A DNA stretch of 64,000 nucleotides, taken from assembly GCA_030427085.1 (NCBI GenBank), contig JAUHXH010000002.1, positions 248,001 to 312,000 on the forward strand, written 5' to 3'. Made by a program: the position numbers and the translations under genes. The notes beneath the pieces were generated by a model, which had not been told where the DNA came from, did not search any database, and saw only the letters and a program-made list of their open reading frames with translations. Below, one piece after another: positions 15,511 to 23,996 of the stretch (positions are counted from its first letter, which is position 1; the number at the start of each line of letters is the position of its first letter). This stretch comes from Gammaproteobacteria bacterium (GTDB taxonomy: Bacteria; Pseudomonadota; Gammaproteobacteria; Pseudomonadales; Halieaceae).

Positions 15511-16737
15511 ATGTCGCAAGCCCAGGCCGCCTTCAGTCCCGAGCAGGAAGATTTCCGCACTTACTGCCGTCAGTGGTTACTGGACAATCCTGTCGGTCCG
15601 GCGCCTGCAGGCATGCCCTCGGGGCCTCTGGAAATTACCCAATCCGAACACATGGCTCACCTGCAGCGGTGGCAGAAAAAAGCATGGGAAGCCGGGCTGA
15701 TAGGTTGCGATTACCCCGTGGAATACGGCGGACAGGGGCGCCAGCACTGTCAGGAAATTGCCAACGAAGAAATGTCGCGCGCCGGTTTTCCGTTCCTGCC
15801 GAACATCGTAGGACTGGGCATGGCGGCGCCCACTATTCTTCACCATGCCTCGGAAGAGTTAAAACGTGAGTTATTGCCGCCTATTTTTTCCGGTGAGGAA
15901 ATCTGGTGCCAGGGTTTTTCCGAGCCCGGTGCCGGTTCTGACCTCGCTAACGTGCAGGCCACTGCCGAGCGCAAGGGCGACAAGTGGATTATCAATGGCC
16001 ACAAGGTCTGGACTTCGCTGGCCCACTTTTCGCGATGGATGATTCTGTTGGCGCGTACCGACCGCAGTGACAAGTACAAGGGCCTGACGTATTTCGTTGC
16101 GCCCATGTTTGCCGATGGCATCACTATTTCCCCGTTGGTCAAAATCACTGGCGAAAGCGGGTTTAACGAGGTGTTCTTCGAAAACCTGGAAATCGACGAC
16201 CGCTATCGTCTCGATGAAGTGGGTACGGGCTGGCAGGTGGCCATGACCACGTTGCTACATGAGCGCGGTGCCTCGGGCCTGCGCACACCGGAGGTCATTC
16301 CCCAGGACCAGGGTGATGGCGGTACGGTGGATGCTCGCTCGCTGATTGAACTGGCCCGCACCGCGCAGGGCGATGGTGGTCCGGCAGCACAGGACCCAAT
16401 TTATCGCGACCGTTTGATGCAGCTATTGATTCGTGAACGCGCCAAGTCTGCTCACGAACGACGCGCGCAAGTGCCGGCCCTGCAGGATCATCCCCAACGC
16501 CTGGCGCTGCAAAACAAACTGTTGAACAGCGAACTGGTGCAGGACAGCGCGGCACTGGCGCTGGATATGACCGGCAGCACCAGCACGCTGGCGCAAGGTG
16601 ATGCCAACGCGCCGGATGGCGGCCTTTGGCCTTACGCCTACATGAATTCTTTCGGCGCCACCATTGCCGCCGGTACCAGCGAAATTCAACGCAATATTCT
16701 TGGCGAGCGGGTGTTGGGCCTGCCGCGATCAAAATAA
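15511..16737 (+). CDS. acyl-CoA dehydrogenase, FAD-binding-type subunit
   Basis: A 408-residue flavoprotein that should introduce the alpha-beta double bond into an acyl-CoA. It has the N-terminal helical domain, the middle beta domain with WCQGFSEPGAGSDLA near residues 131-145 and KVWTS near 166-170, and the C-terminal FAD-dimer motif AGTSEIQRNILGERVLGL near the end. It lacks the GGxGFxxE element that supplies the catalytic glutamate in homotetrameric enzymes, while the gene 10 bases downstream has that element and lacks AGTSEIQRN. The pair therefore looks like an alpha2beta2 enzyme, as in steroid side-chain oxidation. The exact substrate is unknown. Confidence 0.9.
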   Translation: MSQAQAAFSPEQEDFRTYCRQWLLDNPVGPAPAGMPSGPLEITQSEHMAHLQRWQKKAWEAGLIGCDYPVEYGGQGRQHCQEIANEEMSRAGFPFLPNIVGLGMAAPTILHHASEELKRELLPPIFSGEEIWCQGFSEPGAGSDLANVQATAERKGDKWIINGHKVWTSLAHFSRWMILLARTDRSDKYKGLTYFVAPMFADGITISPLVKITGESGFNEVFFENLEIDDRYRLDEVGTGWQVAMTTLLHERGASGLRTPEVIPQDQGDGGTVDARSLIELARTAQGDGGPAAQDPIYRDRLMQLLIRERAKSAHERRAQVPALQDHPQRLALQNKLLNSELVQDSAALALDMTGSTSTLAQGDANAPDGGLWPYAYMNSFGATIAAGTSEIQRNILGERVLGLPRSK

Positions 16738-16747
16738 GACGGCAGTT

Positions 16748-17875
16748 ATGAGCGAACTAGACGAAATCGGTTTTGGGGAAGAGGCGGCACTACTCAAGCA
16801 GCAGGCGGGGCGACTGCTGGCAGAGCGGATGCCGATTGATCGACTGCACGCCATGGTGGCGGGCCATGATGCGAATCGCAGCGGGCCGCCGCCGTGGGAT
16901 GAATCCCTGTGGCGTGAAATGGTGGATCTGGGCTGGAGTGCCCTGGCACTGCCAGAGTCGGCAGGCGGCATCGAAATGCCGTTGACCGCAATTGCCGGAT
17001 TAATGGAGGAGATAGGTCGCGCTGCTTTGCCCGGCCCGCTGCTGGACACGCTCGCGGTATCCCTGGTGCTGGCGGAGGTGGGCGATACGGCCCAACCCGC
17101 AATGACTGCTCTGGCAGGCGGAGATGCGGCCAGCCTCGCGATCTGTGATCGCTATGGCGCCTGGCGTGCGGAAGACCTGGATGTGGAATACCGCGACGGC
17201 CTGCTGAATGGTCGGGCCTGGCATGTGCAGGAATTGAGTCGCGTACAGCACTTTTTGGTGGCGGCGCGAAACGGTGACGGGCTCTCCCTGTTCTGGGTTG
17301 ATGCCAGCGCTGATGGGGTGCAACTGGAGCGCGATGACATCGTCGATCTGACACGCGATCAGGGTCGGGTGGTGTTTCGTAACGTTGTCGCCATGCCGTT
17401 GACGCTTCAGGGGCAGTCGGCGCTGGATGCTGCTTTTCCGGCCATCTGGACTTTGTTGGCCTCCGAAATGGCCGGCGCTTCCGAGTGGCTGCTGCAAACC
17501 ACGGTGGAGTACGCCTGTACCCGCCAACAGTTCGATCGTCCACTGGGTTGGTTTCAGGCCGTGAAACACCCGCTGGTCAATCTGATGATAAAAATCGATG
17601 AAACTCGCTCCCTGGTGTTTGAGGCGGCCTGTGCGATGGATGATGGCGCCGAGGAAGCCCGCGATCTCGCTCACATGGCCAAGGCCTCGGCCTGTGACAC
17701 CGCCGCTTTCGCCGCCAACCGTTCGGTGCAATTGCACGGTGGTATCGGCTTTACCTGGGAGTGTTTTGTCCATGTGTATTTCAAGCGGCTGCTCCATGGT
17801 CGTTCGCTCTGGGGTGGCGCCCAGTGGCACCGCGCGCGTTTAGCCGAGCGGGTGATAGGGCCGCTAGCCGCCTGA
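16748..17875 (+). CDS. acyl-CoA dehydrogenase, catalytic-glutamate subunit
   Basis: A 375-residue acyl-CoA dehydrogenase relative starting at ATG 16748, 10 bases after its partner. The N-terminal helical domain is clear and the middle domain is divergent. The C-terminal domain carries TRQQFDRPLGWFQAVKH and QLHGGIGFTWE, whose glutamate (E338) aligns with the catalytic base E376 of medium-chain acyl-CoA dehydrogenase. The usual C-terminal AGTSEIQRN motif is absent, replaced by WGGAQWHRARLAER. This split of motifs between adjacent genes is what is known for heterotetrameric FadE pairs of cholesterol catabolism. A homomeric enzyme cannot be excluded. Confidence 0.88.
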   Translation: MSELDEIGFGEEAALLKQQAGRLLAERMPIDRLHAMVAGHDANRSGPPPWDESLWREMVDLGWSALALPESAGGIEMPLTAIAGLMEEIGRAALPGPLLDTLAVSLVLAEVGDTAQPAMTALAGGDAASLAICDRYGAWRAEDLDVEYRDGLLNGRAWHVQELSRVQHFLVAARNGDGLSLFWVDASADGVQLERDDIVDLTRDQGRVVFRNVVAMPLTLQGQSALDAAFPAIWTLLASEMAGASEWLLQTTVEYACTRQQFDRPLGWFQAVKHPLVNLMIKIDETRSLVFEAACAMDDGAEEARDLAHMAKASACDTAAFAANRSVQLHGGIGFTWECFVHVYFKRLLHGRSLWGGAQWHRARLAERVIGPLAA

Positions 17876-17941
17876 GCGGCTCACGCTGAATTTTTTGTCG
17901 ACCGGTAAAGGCCGGAATTCTAATAACGAGAGGAAGACAGT

Positions 17942-20383
17942 ATGAAAACCCCAGCACTTTCCAAAATGTGCCTTGCCGTAGCCGTTGCCAGTACCGGTCT
18001 CGCAGGTGCTTCACTCACCCACGCTCAGACTACCAGCGACGCCAATGACGCCGTTGTGCTGGAAAACGTTATCGTCACCGCGCAGCGTATGGAGCAAACC
18101 GCCAACGATGTCGGCATGGATATCCAGGCCTACGGCGGCGATCGTCTCGAAACGCTGCGTATCAACAATGTGGAAGACCTGACTGCCCTGGTGCCAAGTT
18201 TCACTCTGGCCCAGAGCTACCAGGGCGTGCCCACCTATACACTGCGCGGCATCGGGTTTAACACCATCAACATGTCGGCGACCTCTACCGTGGGAACCTA
18301 CGTGGACGAGGTGGCTTACCCCTATCCCATCATGAACTCCGGGCCGATGTTTGACCTGCAGCGGGTGGAAGTGTTGAAAGGCCCGCAGGGCACACTGTTT
18401 GGTCGCAACACCACGGCCGGCCTGATCAACCTGGTTACCAACAAGCCGGGCGAAGAGTTTGAAGCACTGCTGCGTGCCGAAGTGGGCAACTACGACACCA
18501 CCAACTACGAGGGGATGATCAGTTCCCCACTGGGCGACCGCGCCGGTGTGCGCGTGGCCTTCCGCCAGGAATTGAGCGGTGAGGGCTGGCAGGAATCCAA
18601 TGCCCGCGACGAAACCCTGGGTGAAGTAGACCGCTGGGGTGCCCGCGCGATCGTCACCTTGAATCCGGTGGACGCGCTGAGCATCGATCTGGCCTACAAC
18701 GGCTGGAAGAACAATTCCGACAACCGCGCGGCACAGGCGATCGCCTTTACCCCGGCTACGGCGGAGAACCCCTTTAACGCTCCTGGACTCGCCGACTACC
18801 TCGCCAATAACAAGCCGGATTCCGGTGAGCAGGCGGACTGGGCGCCGACCTCTACACGCGGCGTAGACCAGGGCACCGGCCTCGGGATGCCGGGCGACCT
18901 CGCCATGGATGCCAGTTTCAATGCCCTTTCAGCGCACATCAGCCTGGACGTGGGCGACACCGGCCGGATTGTGTCTCTGACTGCGTATCAGGACCTGGAG
19001 CGCGATGGTCTCACTGACTTCTCCGGCGTACCTTATGAAATTCTGATGCAGGACTTACACGGCACCATCGAGAGCTTCTCCCAGGAATTGCGTTTCGAGG
19101 GCAGCACTGACCGTACCAATTGGTTGGTAGGTGCCTACTACGCCAATGACGAAATGCTGGACTCCAACCGCACTATGCTGGGCGAAAATGCCAACGTTGG
19201 CACCATTCGTTTCTACACCTCCACGCTGCTGGAAACCCCTTTCAACAGCAATGGCTACACCCCGTTGGAAGCCAGTCAGGCATTCCGGACCTACCAGGAC
19301 CGGGCCGACATCGAATCCACATCATGGAGCATCTTCGGCAACCTGAACTGGGAGTTGAGCGATACCCTGGCGTTGACCACTGGCCTGCGCTACACCGAGG
19401 ATTCACAGGAGTACGCCGGTTGTTCGCGTGACTTCAATGGCAACATGCTGCCCAATGTGAACGTTACCAACCGCGCCCTGTTCTTCCAGGCCTACGGTGC
19501 CTTTGTCGACCAGATCAGCCAGGGCGAATGTAATACCTTCGACCCGGAAAGCCTGAGCTTCGGGTTGGTTGAGTCAGAGTTGGACGAGGACAATGTCGCC
19601 TGGCGGGTGGCGCTGGACTGGTCGGTGACGGATGACACCATGGTCTACGCCTCGCTGTCGCAAGGTGCCAAGTCGGGTGTAACACCGGTCAACGCCGCGA
19701 ACATCTCTACGCAGAACGCGCCGGTAGGCCAGGAGAAACTGCTGGCATACGAGCTGGGTTTCAAGGCCAGCCTGCTGGAGAACAGCATGCAGTGGAACGC
19801 GTCGGCCTTCTACTACGACTACGAAGACAAGCAGCTGAGTGTGTACTTTGCCGACCCGATCTACACCACTCTGAGCCGCCTGGCTAACGTACCGGAATCT
19901 ATCGCCTACGGTCTGGATACCGAGCTGACCTGGCGCATGAGCCGCAGTTTCACCGCTATTGCCTCGGCTACCTTGCTGCAAACTGAAGTGCAGGGCTACA
20001 TGGGTATCGATGCCGCGGGCCAGCCAGCCGATTTTGATGGCGCGGAGTTCCTCTACAGCCCGGAAGCCAGCGGTGCTATCACCCTGCTTTACGAGCGTGA
20101 CCTGACTCAGTCTCTGGGCCTGAGCGCACACGTAAACAGCCGCTACCAGACGGAATCCTTCGCCAACCTGGAAGCCAGTGACGACTACGCCATCGACGCC
20201 TTTACGGTGGTTAATGCCGGAATCAGCATTCACTCGCTGGATCACACCTGGGACCTGTCCCTGTGGGGCAACAACCTGACCGACGAGTACTACTGGCTGA
20301 CCGTGACGCAGAACGCCAACACCGTGTTCCGCTTCCCGGGCAAAACCCGCACCTTCGGTGCAACCTTTACTTATCGTTTTTAG
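17942..20383 (+). CDS. TonB-dependent outer-membrane receptor of the acyl-CoA catabolic cluster
   Basis: An 813-residue receptor with a signal peptide (cleavage near residue 29 after THAQ), a TonB box VLENVIVTAQR near 40-50, a plug domain with TLRGIGF and the conserved VEVLKGPQGTLFGRNTTAGLIN region, and a C-terminal barrel ending TFGATFTYRF. It starts at ATG 17942 behind GAGAGGAAG and follows the dehydrogenase pair by 66 bases. Receptors with this plug signature next to beta-oxidation genes are common in marine and sphingomonad degraders of hydrophobic compounds. Uptake of the substrate degraded by its neighbours is inferred, not shown. Confidence 0.9.
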   Translation: MKTPALSKMCLAVAVASTGLAGASLTHAQTTSDANDAVVLENVIVTAQRMEQTANDVGMDIQAYGGDRLETLRINNVEDLTALVPSFTLAQSYQGVPTYTLRGIGFNTINMSATSTVGTYVDEVAYPYPIMNSGPMFDLQRVEVLKGPQGTLFGRNTTAGLINLVTNKPGEEFEALLRAEVGNYDTTNYEGMISSPLGDRAGVRVAFRQELSGEGWQESNARDETLGEVDRWGARAIVTLNPVDALSIDLAYNGWKNNSDNRAAQAIAFTPATAENPFNAPGLADYLANNKPDSGEQADWAPTSTRGVDQGTGLGMPGDLAMDASFNALSAHISLDVGDTGRIVSLTAYQDLERDGLTDFSGVPYEILMQDLHGTIESFSQELRFEGSTDRTNWLVGAYYANDEMLDSNRTMLGENANVGTIRFYTSTLLETPFNSNGYTPLEASQAFRTYQDRADIESTSWSIFGNLNWELSDTLALTTGLRYTEDSQEYAGCSRDFNGNMLPNVNVTNRALFFQAYGAFVDQISQGECNTFDPESLSFGLVESELDEDNVAWRVALDWSVTDDTMVYASLSQGAKSGVTPVNAANISTQNAPVGQEKLLAYELGFKASLLENSMQWNASAFYYDYEDKQLSVYFADPIYTTLSRLANVPESIAYGLDTELTWRMSRSFTAIASATLLQTEVQGYMGIDAAGQPADFDGAEFLYSPEASGAITLLYERDLTQSLGLSAHVNSRYQTESFANLEASDDYAIDAFTVVNAGISIHSLDHTWDLSLWGNNLTDEYYWLTVTQNANTVFRFPGKTRTFGATFTYRF

Positions 20384-20403
20384 GGCTGCCGCAGGCGCGC
20401 TGG

Positions 20404-20439
20404 AGTGCTGTGATTACAGGCTGGACCGGCCACAGCACT
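20404..20439. repeat. inverted repeat between the TonB receptor and the acyl-CoA ligase
   Basis: AGTGCTGTG (20404-20412) and CACAGCACT (20431-20439) form a perfect 9-bp stem around 18 bases. No T run follows. A -10-like TATACT (20447-20452) lies 8 bases downstream, so the repeat could be a weak terminator or an operator for a promoter of the ligase gene. Confidence 0.45.
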
Positions 20440-20527
20440 TCGCGTTTATACTGCTAAATACCACGGGGCCCACGCCTGAGAGCGCTGCGGCCCCGCTTCA
20501 GTTTTACTAACACAGGATTTGCCAATA

Positions 20528-22213
20528 ATGAAAACGACTACCTGTACCGACGCTCCCTGGGCTGCGCTCCACGAAGCAATGGGTGTGAGTGAGGTTGAGT
20601 ATGACGATCGCGGTGTGGGTGCCTGGGTAGCGCACTACGCTGACACCATCGGCGATCGCGGTGCCCTGCGATTCCTGGATCGCACGTACAGCTACGCGGA
20701 ACTGGATCGACTGGCCAACCAGTTGGCCAATGCGCTGGTGGCGCTTGGCGTAGGCCGCGACGACGTGGTGGGCCTGCACATGCCCAACATTCCGCAATAT
20801 GCCATTGCACTGGTCGCTCTGTCCCGCATCGGCTGTGCCGGCAGTGGTGTGTCGCCCCTGCTGGTGCCGGCGGAACTGGAACACCAGGTGTCGGATGCCG
20901 GGATCAGTGTGATCATTTCCCTGCGCGAACTGGCGCAGGAGCGTTTAACGCAATTCAATGCACCTGCTTGCCTGCGCGACGTGATCGTTACCGGTGCGCT
21001 CGATTGCGTTATGGACGTACCGGCGGAGGATCCTGTGATCGAGAATGTGCGGGTCAGCAACTGGGCCGGGATCATGCAGGGCACCAGTGAGGCCTTCAAC
21101 GCCCATGAGCCCGACTGGAACGACACCAGCATGATTCAGTACACGGGCGGCACCACGGGCAAGCCCAAGGGTGCCATGCTCAGCGTGCGCAACCTGATGT
21201 GTAACTCTCAACTCGCCGGCTCCTACATGCCCTGGGAGCCCGGTGAAGAAGTGCTGGCCAGCGCCTTCCCCATGTTCCACATTGCGGGGCTGTCGAATGT
21301 GCTGGGCGGCTTGCGCCAGGGCGCACTGGTGATGTTGATCCCCGATCCACGGGACATCACCCATTTCTGCCAGCAGATGCTGGCAATACCGCCTACAAGA
21401 CTGGCGGCGGTGCCTACGCTGTATCAGATGCTGCTGCAGCACCCCGACATCGACAAAGTAGATTTCTCGGGCCTGCGCAGTGCGTTAACGGGTGCGGCGC
21501 CGCTGACCGGTGAGGACCGGGCCCGCATCGATGGACTGATCGGCGAAAACAAGCTGTTCGACGTGTTCGGCATGACCGAGACCAGTCCGGTACACGTGAT
21601 GAATCCGCCGGCGCGAGTGAAGCCAACGTCGGTGGGCATCCCGCTGCCCGGCATGGAAACCCGCGTGGTGGACCTGGAAACGGGTTCTCAGGAAATGCCA
21701 GTCGGCGAACCGGGCGAGATCATTTCTCGCGGCCCTCAGGTGATGAAAGGCTATCTGAACCTGCCCGACGAAAGCGCCAAGGCCCTGCGGGAATTTCGTG
21801 GTGAAACCTGGATGTATACCGGCGACGTGGGTTACATGGATGAAGAGGGTTACATTTACCTCTGTGATCGCGCCAAGGACATGCTGGTGGTGAGCGGCTA
21901 CAAAGTGTTCTCGGTGGAATTGGAGGACAAGCTCGCCTCGCTGCCCTATATCGCCCAGAGCGCGGTGATTGGCAGTCCCGATCCGAAGCGCCCTGGTAGT
22001 GAAGTGGTGAATCTGTTTGTGGAGTTGCTGCCGTCTGACAGCACACCCGATGCCGAGCAGGCCTCTGCCGATATCCTGGAGTTCTGTCGCACCAACATGT
22101 CGGCGTATAAAGTGCCGCGTAACATTCAGGTGGTACCGGCCATTCCATTGACGCCGGTGGGTAAAGTGGACAAAAAGGCCCTGCGCGCGGAGCTGCTTCA
22201 GGCCCAGGCCTGA
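20528..22213 (+). CDS. acyl-CoA synthetase (AMP-forming ligase)
   Basis: A 561-residue member of the adenylate-forming family that activates a carboxylic acid to its CoA thioester via an acyl-AMP. Visible are the P-loop YTGGTTGKPKG near residue 205, the DVFGMTETSP core motif near 345, MYTGDVGYMDEEGY near 433, the hinge DRAKDMLVVSGYKVFS near 450-465, and the C-terminal catalytic lysine in PVGKVDKKALR. The start is ATG 20528 behind AGGA. It would provide the substrate for the dehydrogenase pair upstream. The acid is unknown; fatty, isoprenoid or steroid acids are all possible. It converges with the ABC exporter 6 bases away. Confidence 0.9.
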   Translation: MKTTTCTDAPWAALHEAMGVSEVEYDDRGVGAWVAHYADTIGDRGALRFLDRTYSYAELDRLANQLANALVALGVGRDDVVGLHMPNIPQYAIALVALSRIGCAGSGVSPLLVPAELEHQVSDAGISVIISLRELAQERLTQFNAPACLRDVIVTGALDCVMDVPAEDPVIENVRVSNWAGIMQGTSEAFNAHEPDWNDTSMIQYTGGTTGKPKGAMLSVRNLMCNSQLAGSYMPWEPGEEVLASAFPMFHIAGLSNVLGGLRQGALVMLIPDPRDITHFCQQMLAIPPTRLAAVPTLYQMLLQHPDIDKVDFSGLRSALTGAAPLTGEDRARIDGLIGENKLFDVFGMTETSPVHVMNPPARVKPTSVGIPLPGMETRVVDLETGSQEMPVGEPGEIISRGPQVMKGYLNLPDESAKALREFRGETWMYTGDVGYMDEEGYIYLCDRAKDMLVVSGYKVFSVELEDKLASLPYIAQSAVIGSPDPKRPGSEVVNLFVELLPSDSTPDAEQASADILEFCRTNMSAYKVPRNIQVVPAIPLTPVGKVDKKALRAELLQAQA

Positions 22214-22219
22214 TTCAGT

Positions 22220-23992
22220 TCAGGCGTCCCGGAACTGCAGTTTGGCCAGCCGGGCATAGAGGGGTGAGGTCGTTAGTAGCTCCTCATGATTGCCGCTGGC
22301 CACAATGCGACCTTCATCCAGTACCACGATCCGGTCCACGTGCCGGATCGTGGCCAGTCGGTGGGCAATGATGACGGTGGTACGATCGCGCATCAATTCT
22401 TCCAGCGCCTGTTGCACGTGGTACTCACTTTCCGAATCGAGTGCGCTGGTCGCCTCATCCAGCAATAGAATCGCCGGGTCCGCAAGAATGGCGCGCGCCA
22501 GCGCGATGCGTTGGCGTTGCCCGCCGGACAAGCGCACGCCCTGTTCTCCCAAGTGACTCGCATAGCCTTGTGGCAAGCGTTCGATGAATTCGTGGGCATG
22601 GGCGGCGCGCGCGGCAGCCTCCACCTCGGCGTCGCTGGCGTTTTCCTTGCCGTAGGCAATGTTGTAGCGTACGTCGCCGGTGAACAGCGCGGGTTGCTGG
22701 GATACCAGTGACATCTGCCCCCGCAACTCGTGCGTGCGTAGCGCCCGCAAGTCCACACCGCTGAAGGTGAGGCACCCCTCGCTGGGATCGTAGAAGCGCT
22801 GGATCAACTCAAACACCGTCGACTTGCCCGCACCGGATGGTCCCACCAGTGCCAAACTGCGGCCGGCCTCGATTGTCAGATCGATGTTGGCCAGCGCCAG
22901 ATGTTCCGGGCGCGCCGGGTATTTGAAACTGACACTGTCGAAATCGATTTCAGCGCGTAGGGGATGGGGCATGGGTGTCGGGTTTTCTGGTTCGGCAATC
23001 TCACTGCGAATATGCAACAGTTCCATCAGTCGTTCTGCCGCGCCGGCGGCGCGCTGTAGTTCGCCCCAGACTTCGGAGATGGTCGCCAGGCCACTACCCA
23101 CCATCATGGAGTAAAACACGAAAGCCGCCATTTCACCGCCGGTCATCGCGCCGCTGATTACGTCCGCCCCGCCCTGTCTCAGCAACATGGCCAGCCCGCT
23201 GAATAACAACAGAATGCCCGCGGCAAACAAAATACCGCGCTGACGAATCCGCCGTCGAGCAATGGCGAATGCTTTTTCCACCGTGCCACCAAAGGCATCG
23301 CGCTCGTGCGATTCCGCGGTGTAACTCTGTACGGTCTTGATGTGCTGGATGATTTCACCGGCATAGCTACCGACACTGGCGATGCTGTCCTGGCTGCGAT
23401 TGGACAGCCGGCGCACGGTCTTACCAAATATGATGATAGGTAACAGTACAATTGGCACGCCAACCAGAATCATCAGCGTGAGTTTGAGATTGGTGATGAA
23501 CATCATCACGATGGCGCCAGAGGTGGTCAGGCTGCTGCGCAGGGCCATGCTGAAGGACGATCCGATGATGGTCTGCAGCAGGGTGGTGTCGGTGGTCAAT
23601 CTCGACATGATCTCGCCGCTGCGATTCATCTCGAAGTAGCTGGGGTGGAGACTGATCACATTGTTAAATACAGCTCGACGAATATCGGCGCTGACCCGTT
23701 CACCCAGCCAGGACACCAAATAGAATCGAACAAAAGTGCCCATGGCAACCGCGGCGGCGATAGCAATGAGCACGAGCACCGCGCTGTTGAGTTGCTCGAT
23801 CGAGCCGGCCCCAAAACCCTGATCAACCAGGTACTGCACGCCACGCCCCACAGCGAGCGTGGCGCCTGCGGTGAAGATAAGAGCGGCACTGGCGGCAATC
23901 AAGCGCCCACGGTAGGGCAACAGGAAGGCCAGGGTACGCCCCAGGCTGGAATAGTTGCGGCTGGTGGGCCGCTCTTCGCTTACTTCAGTCAT
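22220..23992 (-). CDS. ABC exporter, fused membrane and ATPase domains (MsbA-like)
   Basis: A 590-residue half-transporter. Six membrane helices occupy about residues 20-310 (with GEIMSRLTTDT as the intracellular coupling region), followed by an ATPase domain: Walker A GPSGAGKST near 383, the Q-loop, LSGGQRQRIALARA signature, Walker B ILLLDEATSALD and the H-loop IAHRL. It works as a homodimer in the inner membrane to export lipids or drugs; the family does not fix the substrate. The start is ATG 23992, 4 bases after the stop of the MscS gene, so the two form an operon. A longer frame to 24043 would overlap that gene. Confidence 0.9.
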   Translation of the reverse strand: MTEVSEERPTSRNYSSLGRTLAFLLPYRGRLIAASAALIFTAGATLAVGRGVQYLVDQGFGAGSIEQLNSAVLVLIAIAAAVAMGTFVRFYLVSWLGERVSADIRRAVFNNVISLHPSYFEMNRSGEIMSRLTTDTTLLQTIIGSSFSMALRSSLTTSGAIVMMFITNLKLTLMILVGVPIVLLPIIIFGKTVRRLSNRSQDSIASVGSYAGEIIQHIKTVQSYTAESHERDAFGGTVEKAFAIARRRIRQRGILFAAGILLLFSGLAMLLRQGGADVISGAMTGGEMAAFVFYSMMVGSGLATISEVWGELQRAAGAAERLMELLHIRSEIAEPENPTPMPHPLRAEIDFDSVSFKYPARPEHLALANIDLTIEAGRSLALVGPSGAGKSTVFELIQRFYDPSEGCLTFSGVDLRALRTHELRGQMSLVSQQPALFTGDVRYNIAYGKENASDAEVEAAARAAHAHEFIERLPQGYASHLGEQGVRLSGGQRQRIALARAILADPAILLLDEATSALDSESEYHVQQALEELMRDRTTVIIAHRLATIRHVDRIVVLDEGRIVASGNHEELLTTSPLYARLAKLQFRDA

Positions 23993-23996
23993 GGTC

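Noticed and set aside
17881-17924. sigma70 promoter TTGTCG-n18-TCTAAT before the second TonB receptor
   Set aside because: The predicted transcript start would fall within or after the ribosome binding site, so it is probably fortuitous.
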